This document shows, in pieces, positions 33,290 through 44,659 of a stretch of DNA of 64,000 nucleotides (its first letter is position 1; each line of letters starts with the position of its first letter). The position numbers and the translations under genes are program-made. Source of the stretch: Diadophis punctatus similis. Lineage: Eukaryota; Chordata; Lepidosauria; Squamata; Dipsadidae. Below the pieces are notes generated by a model. It saw only the letters and a list, made by a program, of their open reading frames with translations, did no database searches and was not told the DNA's origin. The stretch is taken from NCBI GenBank assembly GCA_023053685.1, contig JALIGW010000016.1:12964280-13028279 (forward strand), written 5' to 3'.

Positions 33290-34145
33290 GAAGTTAATGA
33301 ATCCAGTTGAATCAGTTATATGTGTGTGCTTCTGGTTTTGATTTTTATGCAACAAACTCTGATACATCATACTTTGTATTTTGTAACTAGATAAAAACTA
33401 TATTAGTCCTCCATTGGCCTAGTTAACTATGTCTGTCCATCCCATGAATGTTTAATAATGTTAGGATTTTCACTAGTTGCTTCCTGTTTTTGTACTTTGT
33501 TTCTATGCTTTGTAGTTCACTGCCCAGAGCCCTTCAGGATATTGTTAAATACACGAATAAATATATTCATGCAACATCTATGTTGGAGTTAAAACTCATC
33601 TATCTCACTAAAAACTACTTCATAAAATCATAATTATGCAAAATAAAATATAAATGCGGCCTTTAAAAATAAAAATGCAAAGTATCAGTTACAGCAGCAT
33701 TTCTCAAATTAGTCTCCATCTCCCCTGGGACTTAGAAGTTCAGGTGGATCTGTGAATTTGATTATTTCTCCAAACATCCACTCAAATGATACGGGTGTAT
33801 GCAAAATAGCTTCAAGAAATGTTAAAAGGAATTTATTTTTTCTAAACTAGGCCTATCAGATCTTGGCTGCAAAAAAATGGCTAAAATGGCAGCAAAGTTA
33901 ATTTTCTTGTTGTCTTCTGAATATTTGCAGTCTAGGTCATGTATTCTTAGTTAACAGTTATCTTCATAAAATAAAAACATATTTATGTTGGTGATCATTG
34001 TGGTCCAAACGTGTGAATTGTACAAATGTGTGAATGGTTGACCTCAATGACATCGATCCCTGCTAATTTTGGAATTAGGAAATTCAAGAAGGACTCAACA
34101 GTTCAAAACCAAGTAGAATTTCTAATGAAATCAAGAATATAAGGA
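33290..34145. other. no recognisable feature
   Basis: AT-rich sequence. No gene or repeat family recognised. Confidence 0.4.
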
Positions 34146-34149
34146 ATAT

Positions 34150-34376
34150 AAAGAGCCGTGGTGGTGCAGTGGTTAGAATGCAGTATTGCAGGCTAGTTCT
34201 GCCAACTGCCAGGAGCTTGATTCTCACCGGCTCAAGGTTGACTCAGCCTTCCATCCTTCCGAGGTGGGTAAAATGAGGACCCAGATTGTTGGGGGGCAAT
34301 ATGCTGACTCTGTAAACTGCTTAGAGAGGGCTGTAAAGCACTGTGAAGCAGCATACAAGTCTAGTGCTAAAGAAGG
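34150..34376 (+). mobile_element. tRNA-derived SINE (family A)
   Basis: The head is agagccgtggtggtgcagtg, the middle caaggttgactcagccttcc, and the 3' part gggctgtaaagcactgtgaa to tctagtgcta. It is slightly truncated at the tail. Confidence 0.88.
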
Positions 34377-34431
34377 TCACTTTACTAAAACATATTCAAA
34401 TGGAGCAATAGGTTGTCTCCTATTCAAATAG

Positions 34432-35015
34432 TTTATTTATTTATTTATTTATTTATTTTATTTATTTTGTCAACACATGTACAAGATAACAGGTGTGATA
34501 TAAACATAAACAAAAGCAAAGTATGTATAAGTAAAAATTAGACAATAGGACAGAAGGACAGGGACAGTAGGCACGATGGTGCGCTTATGCACGCCCCTTA
34601 CAGATCTCTTAGGAATGGGGTGAGGTCAACTGTAGACAGTCTAAGGTTAAAGTTTTGGGGGTTTGAGGAAGAAACCACAGAGTCAAGTAGTGCATTCCAG
34701 GCACTGATTACTCTGTTGCTGAAGTCATATTTTCTGCAGTCGAGTTTCGAGCGGTTTACATTGAGTTTGAATCTATTGTGTGCTCTTGTATTGTTGCGGT
34801 TGAAGCTGAAGTATTCATTGACAGGTAGGACATTGTGGCAGATGATTTTATGAACTACATTTAGATCAGATCAAAGGTGACGTAGCTCTAAGTTGTCTAA
34901 GCCTAAAATTTCAAGTCTGGTGGAATAAGGAATTCTGTTGCGAGTAGAAGAGTGGAGGACTCTTCTTGTGAAGTATTTCTGGACTCTCTCAATTGTATTT
35001 ATGTCTGATAAATAG
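34432..35015 (-). mobile_element. CR1-superfamily LINE, 3' end (copy 6, inverted)
   Basis: It begins with the inverted tail (TTTATT repeats, then ttttgtcaacacatgtac), then the complement of the UTR (ggtgcgcttatgcacgcccc), and ends near 35012 at the complement of the DINTIERVQ coding segment. The plus-strand ORF at 34587-34853 is the shadow of this copy. Confidence 0.87.
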
Positions 35016-35954
35016 TAACTATGACTATCCCTGTTATGCTTCTAAACATCCTCCTCCTCCTCCTCCTCCTCCTCTCATTAAACATCAAATTTTCACCATA
35101 CAGTTTTCCTCATAGTTATGCCTAAAAAGCCTCTCTTTTTCCTCAGCCTTTTTGTAGGCAGATAAAATAGGAAGAGGATGTATTGATAACAGCCATTCAA
35201 AAGATGAAGTACTGCTTCAATACTTTTCTCAGGAATAGAAGCTACTAACAGCAACGCCCACACTTAATTCTTCCTTCCGTTCTATTCCTTCTTGGTTTCT
35301 ACCTTGCAATTGTGTTGATTGAGAATTATGGAGTGGTCATCCAACATATCTGCAGGATATAACCAATGTAGGCATGAGCTTGGAAAAGACTTACAATGTA
35401 AATTGAAATAAACGCTTGACTTTTCATATATGCACTAATTCTGTGATTAATGCCACCATGGCTACACTGTATGATCTCCCATTATCTTTTTCTCCTTTCT
35501 CTCTTTTCGGTTCTTAATGAATCATAGCCTCTAGGAAAAGAAAGCTAAATAGAACCAGGTGATTAACTCCGTCTCTTATTCTTGCTGTTTTTAAACTACC
35601 AAGTTAATTTGCCACGTACAATCACATTAGTGATTGATTTATTGTATAAATCACCATTTAATTGTACATGATATTCTGTGACTCCATATGTCTATGAGAA
35701 GATGTGCCAAGTCTTCCTTGCCAAGCACTGTCAAACATGCTGTTTCAAGGCAGCAAAATTATGATCTCTCTCATTCTCCCTCTCTACCAGTCTACCAGTT
35801 TTGTCTCATTAAATGTATGTCAATTTTGGATACCTAAATGGGACTAGGCAGAGATAGGCTGGAATAGTTGGGGGTGTGTGTTTCTGATGAGGACTGCATC
35901 AGAAACTCCTTAGATGAAAAGAGACCATGTTGAATCAGGTGGCAAAGTAAACCA
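35016..35954. other. no recognisable feature
   Basis: It holds a short TCC run (35047-35075) and otherwise mixed sequence. No gene seen. Confidence 0.4.
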
Positions 35955-36490
35955 GTGGCTTCAGAACACAATAAATGCTCAAATCACAGATTCCAGGCAA
36001 GAATTAATGAAATGAAAAGGTATCTGGAGAAGACCAAGATGTTTTGGTTTGCTGGTCATCATGACTATGTGATGGATGTTTATCTGGTCAAATCCAGGTT
36101 GAATATTCACTTAAGAAGCGCGCTTGTACTTGAGGGTGTTCTTTGATCAAGCTTTGTCACTGACAGCCTGGATGTCTTCAGTGTATGGAATATCTCTGAT
36201 TAGACTTGGATATTTCACTAGCTGTAATGATTCTGAACATGGTCATCCATATTCTGGTAACTTCTTCAATGCAATACTGTAAAATGAAAGCCTCTGAGAA
36301 TATTGGGAAGTTTTTAATTGTACACCATCATGACTACTTGGAAGCTGATTTAAAGATGATTGGGAACTTCCAGTTTGCAACATTTCTGCTAACGCTAATA
36401 TAACTTTAAAATAATTATGCCTGGGATTCATTGCTTCCGGGATCTGTCCAAGGTTCTAAAACAGACTAACTCTATTTGGGTCTCCAGATT
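35955..36490 (+). mobile_element. possible old L2-like LINE fragment
   Basis: The frame around 36070-36180 reads YLVKSRLNIHLRSALVLEGV then a broken continuation (LFDQALSLTAWMSS). This resembles the L2 RT region around the LGV.LD motif. It is very degraded, and the identification rests on this short match. Confidence 0.35.
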
Positions 36491-36504
36491 CCTGATAAAA
36501 GCTT

Positions 36505-36850
36505 CTTCTTCTTCTTTTTTATTGTACACAAAAACATAACATCCCATACAAACACATAATATTAGGAATCTTAGTTCCTATCTTAAATACAGTTGAAGAT
36601 CAGTTCATCAAATTTCATACACATATACTATAAATATTTTTCTTCTTTTCTATATCCATAGTTACTATATGCTCTTCTATATATACACATTTGTTTTCTA
36701 TTCTATTTTGCTTAATTACTTACATCTGTAAAAATTTAATACTTGGTATTTACACATTCTATACTCTATTACTCCTATTCTTTAACCATTCATAACATCT
36801 ATTCCATGTTAAATAGTATTCTGATTCCTCCTTATCTTGTAATAAAAGCT
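36505..36850 (-). mobile_element. AT-rich LINE-like 3' region, uncertain
   Basis: It starts ttcttcttctttttattgta and continues AT-rich. The layout resembles an inverted L1-type 3' UTR such as that at 59070, but no coding sequence supports it. Confidence 0.3.
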
Positions 36851-36957
36851 TCTTTATCTACAGATTGTTATAGACACTTCAGAAATCTTTTTTGAGAGAG
36901 TACATCATAAGGTATAAAGTCTTTTCTATGAGGGTACCACATACTTGGAGATTTTTA

Positions 36958-37110
36958 ATACAGATTAACAGAGTTGGAAGGGACCTTGCAGGTCATCTAG
37001 TCCAACCCTGCCCAAGCAGGAGACTCTTACATCTGCCTCTACCTAGGATTGAACTCACAACCTCCTGATTGTGAGGCAATAGCTCCACCTCTAGGCCACA
37101 GCAGCTGAGA
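36958..37110 (-). mobile_element. composite SINE (family C): tRNA head plus CR1 tail
   Basis: On the minus strand the head reads gctgtggcctagaggtggag, then ttgcctcacaatcaggaggt, with box A (tggcctagagg) and box B (gagttcaatcc) matches. It then passes into the CR1 end: cctgcttgggcagggttgga and cttccaactctgttaatctg. The head is close to that of family B at 30045, which has an RTE-like tail instead. Confidence 0.7.
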
Positions 37111-37530
37111 TTAATTATTTAATTAATAATAAATTAATTAAGATGAGATTAATTAATCTGGAATTGTTTTTGCCTGGGCAAGACACATTAATAACCGTGT
37201 TGTCACTGTCTGCTTATGACATTAAAAATATTTCACTCGTTTGTTTAATTTAATGGCTATTGTTTCACTCTAATCCAGGTTTGTGCAACTGTATGGGACT
37301 ACCTACACCATTTAGAAGTAGATGGGCCTGAAAATTAATATTCAATATTAATATGATTATTAATAATTGCTTAACTGCTGCACTTCAACACATACAACAA
37401 TCTAAGAATGCTTCCCATCTCCTCATATCTTAACTGATTCCCAAATATCTCAAACACATTAAGCAAAGTCTCCCTTGAGATCAGATCAACTCTAGTTGGC
37501 TTTATGGCTATGTCCATGATGTTGTTGATG
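37111..37530. other. no recognisable feature
   Basis: AT-rich sequence with ATTAATTA motifs near 37105-37155. No gene seen. Confidence 0.4.
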
Positions 37531-38112
37531 ATGAACTAGAATAGAATAGAATAGAATAGAATAGAATAGAATAGAATAGAATAGAATAGAATAGAATAGA
37601 AAATAGAGTAGAGTAGAGTAGAGTACAGTAGAGGTTCGGCCCAGTTCAGCAAACTGGTAGCAGTGGTGGGAGGCTCCGCCCACCCACCTGGAATGCTTCT
37701 GTGCATGTGCAGGAGCGTTGCACGCGCACACGAGTGAACCGGTAGTGATGGGATTTACAAGCCATTATGGAATGGAATGGAATAGAATAGAATAGAATAG
37801 AATAGAATAGAATAGAATAGAATAGAATAGAATGGAATGGAATGGAATGGAATGGAATGGAATGGAATGGAATGGAATGGAATAGAATAGAATAGAATAG
37901 AATAGAATAGAATAGAATAGAATAGAATAGAAAATAGAGTAGAGTAGAGTGGAGTGGAGTGGAGTGGAGTGGAATGGAATGGAATGGAATGGAATGGAAT
38001 GGACTGGACTGGACTGGACTGGACTGGACTGGACTGGAATAGAATAGAATAGAATAGAATAGAATAGAATAGAATAGAATAGAATAGAATAGAATAGAAT
38101 AGAATAGAATAG
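37531..38112. repeat. (AATAG)n pentamer array with variant blocks
   Basis: Two arrays, 37531-37627 and 37768-38112. Blocks follow in order: AATAG, AGAGT, AATGG, AATAG, AGAGT, GGAGT, AATGG, GGACT, AATAG. Variants occur in homogeneous runs rather than scattered. The unit is the complement of the ATTCT array at the end of the LINE at 41080, but no LINE end flanks this array. Confidence 0.97.
37628..37767. mobile_element. hAT-type MITE fragment between pentamer arrays
   Basis: It contains gaggttcggcccagttc, actggtagcagtggtggga, ggctccgcccacccacct and gaaccggtagtgatgggatt, shared with the family 2 and family 5 MITEs. Its termini are not clearly preserved. Confidence 0.5.
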
Positions 38113-38645
38113 ATATGGTTCAGGACTGAACTGTAGAATCCTTGGTGCTCTCTAAGCTCGGTTGTTTGCTTGCACTGATTTTTTAATTACAATGAATTTT
38201 GCAACAGTATAGAATTAGTTTGCCATTTTTTTTCTGGAATTGTTTTTAACTACCCCATCTGAGAGTTCTCTATTTTCTTTATTAATTTTATTTTAGAAAA
38301 TTTATATTGCCGTCTACTCGCCCATGGCAACTCAAGGCCGCTTACATGAATATAAAAATATCATATAAAAATAAAAATAATAAAAGAAAAATAATAAAAA
38401 AATAATAAAATCATAATAGCCACCCACCCACCCCCATCCCAGTGACAACACATGTTCATACAAGCCATTTAATGGTTTCTATCCCGCTCTGGGTTCCCCA
38501 GGCCCGCTGGCAGAACCATGACTTCATCGCCTTCTGGAAGAGTGTTAGAGTGGGAGCCAATCTAATCTCTGGGTGAATGATATTCCAGAGAGAGGGAGCC
38601 ACCATGGAGAAGGCCCTTCTTCTGGGTTCTGCCAGATGTATCTCC

Positions 38646-39062
38646 CTAGGGGATAGGACCTGGGATTCCTTGCCTTCCCAGTCTAGTGAGTTGGATAGAT
38701 GTAACCAGCAAGAGACGGTCCCTCGGATAACCTGGTCCCAAGCCATGAAGGGCTTTAAAGGTGACAACCAGCACCTTGACTTGCACCCAGAAGAAAATTG
38801 GCAACCAATGCAGTTCCTGCAAGAGAGGTGGAACATGTGCAGATCGAGGTCTGTACAAAACCATGTGGGCCACTGCATTTTGCACCAACTGGAGCTTCTG
38901 GATGCTCTTCAGGGGGAGTCCCATGTAGAGCGCATTGCAATAGTCAAGACAGGAGGTGACTAGGGCATGAGTGACCGTGAGTAGGGACTGTTGGTCCAGG
39001 AAAGGGCATAACTGGCGCATAACCTGCAGTTGCACAAAGGCCCTTCTAGCCATGACTGCCAC
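38646..39062 (-). pseudogene. L2 reverse transcriptase C-terminal fragment
   Basis: A 139-codon frame carries the L2 signature SCLDYCNALYMGLP, then LVQNAVAHMVLYRP and PPLLQELHWLPI, followed by LVVTFKALHGLGPGYPRD. Upstream catalytic parts are absent and the frame is disrupted at both ends. The plus-strand ORF at 38577-38963 is a shadow of it. Confidence 0.85.
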
Positions 39063-39133
39063 CTGCTCTTTCAGCAGGAGTCACAAGTCCAGGAGAACCT
39101 CCAGATTACGCACAGGGTCTGTTTGGGACAGTG

Positions 39134-39472
39134 CAGGGGTGGGTTCTAATTTACCTCGCCGCCGGTTCGCTTCCTCCCGCACCACATGGCCACGACATGC
39201 GTGCATGCACAGTGCTGAAAATTTGCAAAAAATTCCCAAAAAGAAGAAGCTGAAAACAAGATGGTGGTGCATGCGCAGTGCCAGAAACTCACCTTCTGCG
39301 CATGCAAGAAGAAAAAGATCAGCAAAAAATTCCCCCAAAAAAATCCCCCCCCAAAAAAATTCCCCAGAAAAAGATGGCGGCGTACACGGACCAGCACCGA
39401 CAGAACTGGCTCCGTGACGTCACCAGCTACCGGTTCTATAGAACGCTGTGAACCGGGAGGAACCTACCTTTG
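39134..39472. mobile_element. hAT-type MITE, family 2 (339 bp)
   Basis: Ends are caggggtgggttct and ggaacctacctttg, with a perfect 8-bp duplication GGACAGTG at 39126-39133 and 39473-39480. The interior has ccggttcgct, catgcgcagtgcc and gatggcggcg. Inserted in the L2 LINE. Confidence 0.92.
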
Positions 39473-39713
39473 GGACAGTGCCACCCCATCCAAGACCAAA
39501 GGTGGCAATTCTCCATGGGCCAAAGAACCCCAAACCCAGAGCCACTCAATCTTGCCAGGGTTCATTTTCAACTCGTTGCTCCCCATTTTTCTCATGTGTA
39601 CAAATAAGTTCTCATCCTGCTAAATCCAACAAATCCAACCAATATCATCTGCTAAAATACAAATCCTGCAATATATTCTGCACACACATACACACATACA
39701 CACATACAAACTA

Positions 39714-40805
39714 CCGTATTTTTCAGAGTATAAGACGCACCGGAATATAAGACGCACCTTAGTTTGGGGGGAGGAAAACAAGGAAAAAAATGTTTTCTAT
39801 GCAAAGCCCATTAAAAGTCATCTACTTACAGTGGGCAGAAGTAAAACAAGCTCAAAAGTGATAAGCAAAAGGAATTTCAGCAGGTATATCCTGCTTATCA
39901 TCTGGTCATCCCACATAAAAGTCATTCAAACAAGCAAAAGATTTATTTAGGATATCTTTTTCAATAAATTATGCCCAGAGATAACAAGTATGACAGGGAC
40001 CTTGACAGACAAGGAAAGGAGAACTTTCCTATGGTACTTTTTTTCACTAAAAGGAACTTCATTCTGATTAAAACTGCCATAAACATGTTGCTATTTAGAT
40101 ATTTAGTTGTCTAGATCTTAAAATTATCAGACACTGCAGTGGCTGCTAAAAGAAAATACTGTAAGTAGATTTGCAAATGTTGGAGAGAAGAGTTATAAAC
40201 ATCCATACTATGTTTTCTTCTTTAAAAAAAGGGAAATGAGGAATATTTCTGCTTCTTTCCAGTACACTAAGGCAGATATAGGAATAATAATAATCAATAA
40301 ATAAGATCGAGAAGTAGTACTCTGCTATTTAAAAGAAGATACAAAAGCACTGGGCCTCTTCAAATCAAGCATTTATTTTAAAAAGCTTCTTCATTTTGTT
40401 GTCTAGAACAATAATAAAGCAGTCTTTAAAAATAAGTCTAATAATTTGAACATTCTACAGACGTTTATAGTTATTCACTAACCCCTTTGCCTCCAGTTCA
40501 GCAGAAAATAGAAATCTGCCTGTCTCTCCCACCTATCTGCCTCTGTGCAGCCTAGTTTCAGTTTCACTTTAGCTAGCAAGTGGCCATGCAGCCTCTCTCA
40601 GCTGTGTGTCGGGAGGCTGATAATGACCAGTTTATGCTAATCGGGCTCTGGCTGTTTGCTACAAAGAGGTAAATAGATAGGAAGCAGAGGCCAAAGGGTG
40701 GGGGTGGCTGGGTGAGTGGGGCTACATTCGATGTATAAGACACACCCAAGTTTTCACCCTCTTTTGGGGGGGTAAAAAGGTGCGTCTTATACTCCGAAAA
40801 ATAGG
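39714..40805. mobile_element. TA-target MITE, CCGTATTTTTC family (1092 bp)
   Basis: The left end is ccgtatttttcagagtataa with a doubled sub-terminal ataagacgcacc. The right end is ggtgcgtcttatactccgaa then aaatagg. TA flanks both ends (39712-39713 and 40806-40807). The interior has no transposase and shares little with the other two copies beyond the first about 100 and last about 80 bases. Confidence 0.82.
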
Positions 40806-41079
40806 TAATACAATTTCTTAGCAGGCTATATGCAATCACAGGTTGTCTGACCCACTAGCTACAACACAGATTCCCAGAGTCCTAAAGTTGAAAGGAGTCA
40901 TTTAAGCCATCAAATTAATGCCATCAATCCAAATTACAGTCTCTTCTGTTTGAGGATATTCAATTATGTGGAGTTGACCTCCTAACTCCATGATTGGTTC
41001 TCTATTGAACCACTCTGATTAATAAGATTTCCCCCCTAATATTCAGTTAGAAACTTCTTCTTGCCTAGTTCACACCATT

Positions 41080-41577
41080 ATTCTGTCTCCTTCAGTCTGG
41101 GATGTTAGAGGGCTGTGAAAATATTTATAGACACCTCACATCCTGGACACAAACTGCTTCAACTCCTACCCTCAAAACGACGCTATAGAGCACTGCACAC
41201 CAGACCAACTAGACACAAGAACAGTTTTTCCCCGAACGCCATCACTCTGCTAAACCAATAATTCCCTCAACACTGTCAAACTATTCACTAAGTCTGCACT
41301 ACTATTAATCTTCTCATCGTTCCCATCACCCATCTCCTCCCACTAATGACTGTATGACTGTAACTTTGCTGCTTGTATCCTTACAATTTATATTGACTGG
41401 TTCCTAATATGATTTGATTGTTTATTTGTACCCGGACTATCATTAAGTGTTGTACCTTATGATTCTTGACGAATGATGTATCTTTTCTTTTATGTACACT
41501 GAGAGCACATGTACCAAGACAAATTTCTTGTGTGTCCAATCACACTTGGCCAATAAAGAATTCTATTCTATTCTATT
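41080..41577 (+). mobile_element. CR1/L3-type snake LINE, 3' end
   Basis: The start reads as the C-terminus of a CR1-type protein (RYRALHTRPTRHKNSFSPNA, then ITLLNQ) followed by a 3' UTR with tttatgtacactgagagcac, cttgtgtgtccaatcacact and tggccaataaagaattc. It passes without a break into the ATTCT array. This arrangement is known from snake CR1/L3 LINEs and is the best organism clue here. Confidence 0.88.
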
Positions 41578-41646
41578 CTATTCTATTCTGTTCTGTTCTG
41601 TTCTGTTCTGTTCTGTTCTGTTCTGTTCTATTCTATTCTATTCTAT
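41562..41646. repeat. (ATTCT)n array at the LINE tail
   Basis: ATTCT units, then a block of GTTCT units (about 41589-41626), then ATTCT again. Confidence 0.98.
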
Positions 41647-41649
41647 TTG

Positions 41650-42044
41650 AGAACAGTCTTCGCCTTGTTCAATGGGGCATCTTTTCAAGTACTGAAAAGT
41701 TGTGTCAGATGTAACTGTAACATAACTTCTAATACCCTTAATGTATCCCTGAAACTTACTTTTAACGCTTGGTTATCTTTCTCTTCCTTGTACTATTTCT
41801 CCATTCCATCCACTAGCAACCTTTTGTTAAAGATGCAAATAAAGTATGAATGTTGTTTATTTCAACTGAGTTCCTTAATAATGCAAATTTTGATATTTAA
41901 ACTAGAACACTGAATACTACCTGGGGGAGCAGGGGGAGGAGAGAATAGAAAGGTAATGAGAAAATGGCATTTTTTCATTCTGCAGTGAGATCATCTGGAA
42001 TTTATTTCCCCATTTGGCTTAAAGAATTTTGTTCCTTTTTATGT

Positions 42045-42045
<1 letters not shown>
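41650..42045. other. no recognisable feature
   Basis: AT-rich sequence between two microsatellites. No gene seen. Confidence 0.4.
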
Positions 42046-42112
<67 letters not shown>

Positions 42113-42150
42113 TCTCCCTCCCTCCCTCCCTCCGTCCCTCTCTCTCTCTT
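42046..42150. repeat. (TC)n(CCCT)n microsatellite
   Basis: TC repeats to about 42108, CCCT units to about 42138, then TC again. Confidence 0.97.
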
Positions 42151-42199
42151 TCTAAGTTTGTGTGTATGAGTGTGTGTGTGTAAATTTCCATATAACTCT

Positions 42200-42690
42200 T
42201 TTTGCTCAAAACTACAGATTTTTCTTCTTTTCAAGTAAGGACCTATGACCTGAGGCCTTAACATTATATTTCTCTCTAATGGATCAAACTATGTAACTGA
42301 ATTGTGGGCATTCATTTAACTTCAAGGTCTTGGGAAATTAATAACTTTTGCTTTTCCTGCCCAAATTCACAAAGTTCCTGAAGATCTGCATTATTTTGGA
42401 TGCTTTGGGCATAAGCCTAATTATTCCCGTATGAATGACTTAATCCCTTTGCCATGTATTCAATTTGCACTTACAATTAGTGCATGGCTTGGTTGCACTG
42501 AAGGCGTATTTAACCTTTCATGAATTACAAGCAACATAGTAATAACTGGGATGAAAAGCAAGGAAGAGCAATAGGTATTCAGAAACTGTAGTTAGTATGC
42601 ACTGATCATGCACAATGTACAGTATATCCTTGCAGGGAAAATACTGTTGCTGATGTTCCCAAAGTTTTCCCCTCCAAGGATGGATAGAAA
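42200..42690. other. no recognisable feature
   Basis: Unique-looking sequence without gene signatures. Confidence 0.4.
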
Positions 42691-42703
42691 AAGTAGCTAT
42701 GTT

Positions 42704-42936
42704 ATAGGAGCCGAGATGGTGCAGTGGTTAAATGCAGCACTGCAGGCTACTGCTAGTTCAGCAGTTCAGCTGTTCAAATCTCACCAGGCTCAAGGTTGAC
42801 TCAGCCTTCCATCCTTCTGAGGTCGGTAAAATGAGGACCCAGATTGTTGAGGGCAATATGCTGAACTCTGTAAACCGCTTAGAGAGGGCTGTAAAGCACT
42901 ATGAAGTGGTATATAAGTCTAAGTGCTATTGCTATT
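42704..42936 (+). mobile_element. tRNA-derived SINE (family A), full length
   Basis: Best family A example. The head is aggagccgagatggtgcagtg and the tail aagtgctattgctattgc. It is flanked by GCTATGTT at 42696-42703 and 42937-42944, an 8-bp duplication. There is a tRNA-like box A (tggtgcagtgg) and a plausible box B (gttcaaatctc). Confidence 0.9.
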
Positions 42937-43164
42937 GCTATGTTCTCCACCAAGTCTCAACCAATTTCTTTTTTAAAAATACTTTAAATGGAGAATATAA
43001 ATTCTTATGAGTCTTCTTCTTTACTTCCTCTTTTACCACTTTGGATGTTAAGGGTGATACAAAATCCTGGTTCTTGCACTTCTGGTGGCCTCAACCATTG
43101 TTATTTGATGGTGGTGTAGCATGTCTTTAATGTTCTCTCTCCATCTTCTTCTGGGTCAGCCCCG

Positions 43165-43615
43165 TGTTCTTTGGTCTTCTCAAGAGCAACAAAGATGATT
43201 AGGGGTCTGGAGGCTAAAACATATAAAGAATGGTTGCTGGAATTGGGTATGTCTAGCTTAATGAAAAGAAGGACTAGGGGAGACATGATAGTAATGTTTC
43301 GATATCTCAGGGGTTGCCACAAAGAAGAGGGAGTCAAACTATTCTCCAAAGCACCTGAGGGTAGGACAAGAAGCAATGGGTGGAAACTAATCAAGAAGCA
43401 ACCCAGAACTAAGAAGAAATTCCCTGACAGTTAGAACAATTAACCAGTGGAACAACTTGCCTCCAGAAGTTGTGAATTCTCCAACACTGGAAGGTTTTAA
43501 GAAGAGATTGCACAACCATTTGTCTGAAATGGTATAGGGTTTCCTGCCTGAGCAGGGGGTTGGACTAGAAGACCTCCAAGGCCCCTTCCAACTCTGTTAT
43601 TCTAAATTCTAGAAT
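43165..43615 (+). mobile_element. CR1 LINE 3' end
   Basis: The plus frame from 43171 encodes the CR1 C-terminus: [54 protein letters not shown]. It ends with the 3' block gagcagggggttggactaga and ccttccaactctgttattct. It is frameshifted after KKKFPDS. Confidence 0.9.
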
Positions 43616-43619
43616 CCCA

Positions 43620-44114
43620 AGACATTCTCCCCAGTTGAGAAAACCACTTAACTTGCTGTTTTTGTATGTATTTTAAGATTGGTTCTATTCCAATTCTTTC
43701 TCTTATGATTTCATTTTTTTATTTTATCTCACGAGTAATAGATACAATTCTTGAATTTACTTGTTTACAAGCTATGTATGATTTTTTTACAGCAGTCTGA
43801 TTGACTCCAAGACTCTAGGCACACTTAAATAAGAAGAATTTTCTCTCTCCTTTTTGTCTAGCAAGAGAGACCCATTTATGTGTCAAGAGTGCTGCTTGAG
43901 TATGGCACTCAACTCACAAATGCATCTCAGTATCCCATATATTTGAGTAAGACATGAACAATTTAGTATCTATTGGATAGTAATGTATAACTATGTAAAG
44001 TCTGATATGGTTTATGGTATATGTATTGATGTATATGTGGAGAGTGTTAAAAAATAAAATAAAATAATTTTTTTTTAGTATCTAACCCGATGTCATGCTC
44101 ATCCATTACAACAT
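43620..44114. other. no gene; possible L1-like tail
   Basis: AT-rich sequence. At 44000-44080, tatggtatatgtattgatgt followed by an A-rich run resembles the L1-like 3' end at 47340-47430. Confidence 0.35.
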
Positions 44115-44122
44115 GTTTACAT

Positions 44123-44525
44123 CAGAGGTGGGTTCCTGCTGGAGCTGCCCAGTGCACAGCTCTGGTAGGGAGCGGCCGATTGCACAATTTGCGCGTGACC
44201 GCACCGAAGCCCTCTCTGCCAGTCCACCACGTGCATCGCCATTTTCCCCCGTGAATTTTTGGCTGATTTTGCTTCCGCGCATGCGCTGAAATCTCGCAAG
44301 GGGACGCACGCGCGCGAGAGATTTTGGCGAGGTTTTGCTTCTGTGCATGCATGGAAACAAAATTGCGCCAAAATCTCTCTTGCGCACGTGTCCCCTTGTG
44401 AGATTTTGGCACTATTTTGTTTCCGTGCATGCGCAGAAGCAAAATCGCGTGAGGGGGAGCCCCCCCCGAAGTGTGGAGATGTGCGTGCAGCGCACCGGCA
44501 CCAGTAAGGGAGCAACCCGCCGCTG
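44123..44525. mobile_element. hAT-type MITE, family 2 (403 bp)
   Basis: Ends are cagaggtgggttcc and agcaacccgccgctg, with a perfect 8-bp duplication GTTTACAT at 44115-44122 and 44526-44533. Three gattttgc-type and gcatgcgc motifs lie in the interior. Overlapping ORFs are artefacts. A second partial right end (caacccacccctg) lies just outside, at 44539-44551. Confidence 0.92.
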
Positions 44526-44659
44526 GTTTACATGTTTACAACCCACCCCTGATTGTAATGTTGGAACTTTATAATGAACTTTTACTAGAGACAAAGATAC
44601 CGGATTCATGGTCAGAGGCATTTATAACCCTAATTCGGAAAGGAATTAATTAATTAATT

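Larger units (their letters stand above)
38280..39610 (-). mobile_element. L2 LINE, 3' portion, split by a MITE
   Basis: Minus-strand coding resumes on both sides of the MITE. Upstream (39481-39610) it reads NELKMNPGKIEWLW and LVLDGVALSQ; downstream it reads NLEVLLDL, then LVTSCLDYCNALYMGLP, QLVQNAVAHMV, LQELHWLPIF and FKALHGLGPGY. These are the conserved L2 RT C-terminal motifs. The 3' UTR and AT-rich tail end near 38280. The MITE at 39134-39472 interrupts it. Confidence 0.88.

Noticed and set aside
42704..42936. tRNA gene
   Set aside because: Box A and B similarity is from the SINE head; no cloverleaf or proper 3' end, and many diverged copies exist.
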